Assembly (NCBI RefSeq): GCF_006829085.1 | Contig: NZ_BJTC01000016.1 | Span: forward strand, 62,001-126,000 | Length of the DNA stretch: 64,000 nucleotides | Reading direction: 5' to 3' | DNA from: Chryseobacterium sp. ON_d1 | Lineage (GTDB): Bacteria > Bacteroidota > Bacteroidia > Flavobacteriales > Weeksellaceae | Shown: positions 59,283 through 64,000 of the stretch, piece by piece | Position numbering within the stretch: position 1 is the stretch's first letter | How the letters are laid out: every line of letters starts with the position of its first letter | Program-made: the position numbers and the translations under genes | The notes under the pieces: model-generated | Database searches by the model: none | Seen by the model: only the letters and a program-made list of their open reading frames with translations | Told to the model about the DNA's origin: nothing

Positions 59283-62200
59283 ATGAAAAGATTTTCCAAG
59301 ATTTTTCTGCTTTTGCTTATAATGCTGAGCATTTCAAGGGTGTCCGCGCAAAAATATTACGATACCCAATGGAAAAAAATTGCTGAAAACAGTACAAAAG
59401 GAGCGTATAAATCTAATCTTCCCATTATTTTAGACATACAAAAACAAGCCATGAAAGAAAATAATGCCTTCGAACTGATCCGTTCTCTGAAAGCGGAATT
59501 CAGTATTGTAAATCAAACGGTGGACGATGATAAGAACAATACCGCTTCTCAGTTTTTCAAAAAACTGAAAGATACGGAAGGGAAGCTGACCGGTGAAGGC
59601 AAGCTGGTATACAAAGTTCTGCTGAACGGATTCTTCATGGATTATTACAACCAGAATCTATGGAAAATAAACGGAAGAACCAACATTAATTCCCAGGATG
59701 TTTTGCAGATTGAAACCTGGAGTAAGCTTGATTTCAAAAGCTATCTGACCAAAAGCTTTCAGGAACTTGACCGGGAAAAACCTGATATGAAAAAGATTTT
59801 CCTGGAAAAATATAAGGATATATTTTCCGGAACAGGTGATATTGCTTATTTCCCAACGTTGTCTGATTGGTATGCGCTGAAAAAAACAGAATTTTTATCT
59901 GATAATAATATTTTCACGAAAAATGAACTGGCTGCCAACCGTACAGATATTAATACCATCTATGATGAACTGATTGCACAGAACACCGGAAACGCAAAGC
60001 TGTACTTCATGAAAGAGAAAATTACAGAAAACTGTAACTTCAATTACTGTAAAGATAAACTTGAGCAGCTGCAGAATCTCTTAAAATCTAATACTGAAGG
60101 AGATTACAAAGTAATGATCATGGGAGATATTATGGATGAACTGGTCAGTAAAAAGAAGCCTAAAGAGGCTCTTGCAATAGCTGCCCAGGCGAAAAATGAA
60201 TATCCGAAATCTCCTTTTATTGAAAATATCAAAAGTAAAGAAGCCCAGATTACAAATCCGTACCTGACGATTAAATATGAATCCCAGACCCAGAATAATC
60301 TGCCGATTCATTTTGTGGCGCAATATCAGAATGTCTCAGAATTTACCATGAATATTTATGAAGTAAAGGACGATTTTACCTCATTTCTTCAATATGTTCA
60401 GAACTCGTATTCCAATACTTTCGGAAAACTGAAAAAGAATCTGGTAAGGAAAGAGATATTCCAGCTTCCTGATCCTAAAGATTATCAGAACCATAAAACT
60501 TCACTGGAAGTTAAGCCGCTTCCATCAGGTGTGTATGTCGCAGAATTTACGGTGGCAGGTGCTGATATGAAAGATACAGATTCAAAACAGAATTTTTATT
60601 TTCTGGTTTCAGGAAACAGAATTATTTATCAGTCTAAAACAGACAGGAATCCTCTTTCTGATGAGCTGAAGCTGGTAAACAGTGAAAATGGAAGGCCAGT
60701 GGTCAATGAAGGACTTAGATTTTATGAATTTGTTTCCAATAAAACTTTAAATAAAATTGAAGGAGCTACCAATGCAAATGGAGGGTTTAAGTTTCCTTCC
60801 ACGGAAAGTAAAGAATATTACAGAACATTCCTGATTCAACAACCTAAGACCAATGATTTCCAGATCATGCAGATGTATGGAAACAGAGGGTCTGCTGAAG
60901 ATTATAATCCTAATAAACAAATTCGCTCAACGGCTCAGATTTTCATTGACAGAGGGATTTATCGTCCAGGCCAAACCGTTTATTTTAAAGTGATCAATAC
61001 CAGAATTAATAAAGAAGTTGAATCTGTTATTTCAGGATTAAAACAAAAAATAACTTTACTGAATACCAATAATGAGGAAGTTTCTTCTCAGGAATTTACT
61101 GCCAATGAGTTTGGCTCCTATCACGGAAGTTTCATTCTTCCAAAAGGAAAACTGAACGGTAATTTTTATCTGAGAATTGAAGGTGAAAGCCAGGGGTACA
61201 AGAACTTCAGAGTAGAAGAATACAAGAGACCTAAATTTGAAGTAACCTTTGATCCGGTAAAAGAAGAATACAAATATGGTCAAACTATAGATTTAAAAGG
61301 AAAAGCCATAATGTTCTCCGGAGTTCCGCTGAGCAATACGACAGTGAACTACGAAATCAAAAAGCATAATATCCGATGGAGATATTTCAGCTGGTATCCG
61401 CAGGATGATGATAATGAAAACTCAATTCTTGGCGAAGCAAAAACCAATGAAAAAGGAGAGTTTATCATTCATTTAGAACTTAAAAAAGATGAAAAGCTGG
61501 AAGGAATACAGATTGATAACTATGCAGTGAATGCATCTGTTACAGATATCAATGGAGAAACACAGACTGCCGATACCCAATTGAAGGTAGCATCAGTTTC
61601 TCATTACATTCAGGCAGAAAACATCAGCAATAGTTTTACAGATGAAAATGTGAAACTGAAGGTAGAAACCAAAAATTATAACGATCAGAATCTTAAGAAG
61701 CCATATCAGGTTAAGCTATCAAAACTGACCGCTCCTAACAGAATTTTCAGAGATAATTTCAAATCTGATGTTCAGAACCTTCCAAAATATTCAAAAGAAG
61801 AGTTCATTAGCAAATTTCCACATGATCTTTTTGATAAAAATGATGAGATCAAAAACTGGAAAACCGAAAAAGTATTGATTGAAAGACAACAGCAGCCATT
61901 CGCTGATAATTCTCAGGCAGCAGCCAGTCTTGATTTAGGAAAACTGGAAGCAGGAGATTATCAACTTGAACTTTTCAATATTGAAGGAAAAGATACCATC
62001 AAAACCTCACAGTATTTCAGTGTCTGGGATAAAACTTCTTTAAAACCAAACCAGAAAACATTCCTTACGGTTATCGCTCCGAAAGAAGAATTGTCAAGAG
62101 GAGAAAAAGCAAAAGTGTATGTATTCTCGGCAGTTCCTGATGCGCTGGTGAATGTTTTTGTGCAGGATGGATCAGGAAAAACCGTTTCCGAAGTTCATCA

Positions 62201-64000
62201 GCTGAAAAAAGGGATATTGGAATATACCGCTGAAATTCCTAAAGATAAAAGTGTTTCGGATCTTAACCTTCAGTTTCAGCTGGTGGCATTTAATGATGTG
62301 AATACCGAATCTGTTTCCTTAAAAATAAAAGACACAGAAAAACCTTTAAAAATTGAAACCGTAACCTTCAGAGATAAGCTTGAACCTAACGCTAAGGAAA
62401 AATGGACGGTAAAAGTTACCGGAAATGACAAGGAAAAGATCAACGCTGAGGTATTAGCGAATATGTATGATATGTCTCTGGATCAGTTTGCTGCCAACAG
62501 CTTTACTTGGAGAAAACTGTATACTCCATTTGTAATCCTTACTTCTTATGGGATCAGCAATTACCTTCAGCAGCAAAATTATCAGAAAAGGCTGAGGTAT
62601 TTTGAAGACAGATATGTAACTGTTCCTCAGTTTAACTGGTTTGATGGGAATTATTATTCAATTTCAAGGGAAACCATTGTAGGGTTTAGCAATCAGGAAG
62701 GAGTAAAAGCTCCGGCTTATGCATTACCGCCATCACCAATTGCTGGGCAAGCAAAAGGTATAAGAAGAAAAGCTATTGCTGAAGATAAAATAGCAGTAGC
62801 ACAGAATGTGTTACCTGAAGCAATGGAATCTGATGCAGACGGTGTTTTAGATCATGATGATGTAGAGAAAGGCCTTGATAAAGTAGCTGTCCGTCAGAAC
62901 CTGAACGAAACAGCATTTTTCTATCCGGATCTGAAAACCGATGCCGAAGGAAATGTCAACTTCGAGTTTACCTCTCCGGAAGCATTGACCAAATGGAAGC
63001 TGATGTTCCTCGCCCATACTAAAGATGCAAGAGCGGCTACCCTGGAAAAAGAAGTGGTAACACAGAAAGAATTCTCTGTGACTCCAAACTATCCAAGATT
63101 CCTGAGAGAAGGGGATGAACTGAACCTACAGTCAAAACTTTCAAATCTTACTGATAAAAAGTTAAATGGTTCCGCAGAATTACAAATTCTGGATGCCTTT
63201 ACCAATGAGAATATTTCTTCAAAATTCGGAATGAGTTCAGGTGTACAAAACTTCAGCTTGAATGAAAACGGAAGCAGCGCATTGACATGGAAATTAAAAG
63301 TTCCGGACAATGTTTCCTCCGTTATTTTCAAAGTGGTTGCTAAAGCAGGTCAGTATTCTGACGGAGAGCAGCAGGCTATTGCTGTATTACCGAACAGAAT
63401 GCTGGTGACGGATGCGGTTCCGGTTTTTGTGAAAGAAGGAGAAACCAAAACATTTGTACTGGATAATCTTAAAAATAATACATCCACGACAGTGTCTAAT
63501 GTTTCCAATACATTGGAACTGACGACGAATCCGATCTGGGAAATCATGTTTGCCCTTCCAAGCCTGAAAAACGATCAGAACAATTCTGCGGATGTAATAT
63601 TTAATAAATGGTTTGCAGACGTACTGGCTTCGGAAATATTCAAAGCCAATCCGAAAATGAAAACTGTATTTGAAGAATATCAGAATAAAGGATTATTAAA
63701 TTCAAATCTTGAAAAAAATCAGGAACTGAAACAGCTGTTGTTGGAAGAAACCCCTTGGGTACTGGAAAGCAAAAATGAAGGAGAACAGATGCAGAAACTG
63801 GCATTATTATTTGATGTCAATACCATGAAAAACTCAATTAATCAGGATTGGGAGGATTTCAGAAAACTGCAGAATCCTGACGGTGGATTCTCATGGTATC
63901 CAGGTTACCCAAGTTCTTACGGAACGTCGCTGTACATCCTTAAAAACTTAGGAAAAATCAATTCCTGGTTAAAAGATCATGTGAAAGACTATCAAAGCGC
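59283..64000 (+). CDS. Alpha-2-macroglobulin family protein, 3' end missing
   Basis: From ATG 59283 the frame stays open to the right edge (1572 codons). A signal peptide (residues 1-23) is followed by a TPR-like N-terminal region and MG2-type domains (R-G-I-Y-R-P-G-Q-T-V-Y-F-K near 560). A central A2M region shows T-D-A-E-G-N-V-N-F-E-F. The thioester-domain region ends with N-P-D-G-G-F-S-W-Y-P-G. Where many relatives have the thioester motif C-x-E-Q, this reads N-N-S-A-D, so no thioester is formed. Bacterial members are thought to trap proteases; here they may act in envelope defence. The start is 18 bp from the divergent gene. Confidence 0.88.
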   Translation, partial: MKRFSKIFLLLLIMLSISRVSAQKYYDTQWKKIAENSTKGAYKSNLPIILDIQKQAMKENNAFELIRSLKAEFSIVNQTVDDDKNNTASQFFKKLKDTEGKLTGEGKLVYKVLLNGFFMDYYNQNLWKINGRTNINSQDVLQIETWSKLDFKSYLTKSFQELDREKPDMKKIFLEKYKDIFSGTGDIAYFPTLSDWYALKKTEFLSDNNIFTKNELAANRTDINTIYDELIAQNTGNAKLYFMKEKITENCNFNYCKDKLEQLQNLLKSNTEGDYKVMIMGDIMDELVSKKKPKEALAIAAQAKNEYPKSPFIENIKSKEAQITNPYLTIKYESQTQNNLPIHFVAQYQNVSEFTMNIYEVKDDFTSFLQYVQNSYSNTFGKLKKNLVRKEIFQLPDPKDYQNHKTSLEVKPLPSGVYVAEFTVAGADMKDTDSKQNFYFLVSGNRIIYQSKTDRNPLSDELKLVNSENGRPVVNEGLRFYEFVSNKTLNKIEGATNANGGFKFPSTESKEYYRTFLIQQPKTNDFQIMQMYGNRGSAEDYNPNKQIRSTAQIFIDRGIYRPGQTVYFKVINTRINKEVESVISGLKQKITLLNTNNEEVSSQEFTANEFGSYHGSFILPKGKLNGNFYLRIEGESQGYKNFRVEEYKRPKFEVTFDPVKEEYKYGQTIDLKGKAIMFSGVPLSNTTVNYEIKKHNIRWRYFSWYPQDDDNENSILGEAKTNEKGEFIIHLELKKDEKLEGIQIDNYAVNASVTDINGETQTADTQLKVASVSHYIQAENISNSFTDENVKLKVETKNYNDQNLKKPYQVKLSKLTAPNRIFRDNFKSDVQNLPKYSKEEFISKFPHDLFDKNDEIKNWKTEKVLIERQQQPFADNSQAAASLDLGKLEAGDYQLELFNIEGKDTIKTSQYFSVWDKTSLKPNQKTFLTVIAPKEELSRGEKAKVYVFSAVPDALVNVFVQDGSGKTVSEVHQLKKGILEYTAEIPKDKSVSDLNLQFQLVAFNDVNTESVSLKIKDTEKPLKIETVTFRDKLEPNAKEKWTVKVTGNDKEKINAEVLANMYDMSLDQFAANSFTWRKLYTPFVILTSYGISNYLQQQNYQKRLRYFEDRYVTVPQFNWFDGNYYSISRETIVGFSNQEGVKAPAYALPPSPIAGQAKGIRRKAIAEDKIAVAQNVLPEAMESDADGVLDHDDVEKGLDKVAVRQNLNETAFFYPDLKTDAEGNVNFEFTSPEALTKWKLMFLAHTKDARAATLEKEVVTQKEFSVTPNYPRFLREGDELNLQSKLSNLTDKKLNGSAELQILDAFTNENISSKFGMSSGVQNFSLNENGSSALTWKLKVPDNVSSVIFKVVAKAGQYSDGEQQAIAVLPNRMLVTDAVPVFVKEGETKTFVLDNLKNNTSTTVSNVSNTLELTTNPIWEIMFALPSLKNDQNNSADVIFNKWFADVLASEIFKANPKMKTVFEEYQNKGLLNSNLEKNQELKQLLLEETPWVLESKNEGEQMQKLALLFDVNTMKNSINQDWEDFRKLQNPDGGFSWYPGYPSSYGTSLYILKNLGKINSWLKDHVKDYQS

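Noticed and set aside
1..64000. CRISPR array or Cas genes
   Set aside because: No regularly spaced identical repeats with unique spacers were seen; the only array is the degenerate iteron set at 7279-7588.

Overview
The window is low-GC DNA from a Bacteroidota bacterium of the Flavobacteriia, most likely Chryseobacterium or a close Weeksellaceae relative. This rests on several DUF6520-, GLPGLI- and DUF6876-type proteins, an RteC regulator, Bacteroidetes-type Tra proteins, promoter boxes of the form TANNTTTG, and the style of the flanking chromosomal genes. The assignment is by recognition only.

About 53 kb (1 to about 52.9 kb) reads as most of one integrative and conjugative element (ICE). 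Its right end lies at a tRNA-Arg(ACG) gene (52899-52972, minus strand). Its left end is not visible and probably lies upstream. From left to right: a secreted/redox-membrane small-protein cassette (1-2053) divergent from a TPR-membrane-AraC regulator; an RteC-type regulator; a plasmid-like replication module (5192-8573) with a winged-helix loader candidate, a Rep-like initiator, an iteron and DnaA-box origin, and a TOPRIM primase-like protein; a cargo region (8.6-16 kb) with a histone H1-like protein, a NUMOD4 protein, an S41 peptidase, broken genes and a 124-bp repeat; a DNA-damage mutagenesis module (16.3-22 kb) with a DnaE-like polymerase, a Y-family polymerase, an S24/LexA-like regulator and AlkB; two tandem Cys-rich bacteriocin-like peptides with a GLPGLI protein; and two serine hydrolases.

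From 27.4 to 48.2 kb a plus-strand run encodes mobilization and transfer functions: a secreted fibre-like protein, MobC-like and relaxase proteins, ParA/TraA, TraE, TraF, TraG, a set of TraI-like periplasmic proteins, TraJ, K, L, M and N, a coupling protein and an M23 peptidase. It ends with ICE accessory proteins and a putative adenine methyltransferase. A HipBA-type toxin-antitoxin pair and a large serine recombinase close the element. The recombinase gene runs into the tRNA terminator and the tRNA itself.

From 53 to 64 kb the genes look like ordinary chromosome: a metal/cobalamin-type binding lipoprotein, MtgA, a PF10136-type membrane protein, a DUF721 protein, RecF, a UbiA-like membrane protein and the first 4.7 kb of an alpha-2-macroglobulin gene.

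The strongest unusual signals are a J-domain (with HPD) inserted in the TraG ATPase; a 23-bp-phased iteron origin inside an ICE; a mobile SOS-like mutasome with a palindromic operator; beta-clamp-binding-like motifs in three ICE proteins; a shared C-terminal motif in four consecutive Tra proteins; and the tandem Cys-rich peptide cassette flanked by alkB and a decayed second alkB 3' end.
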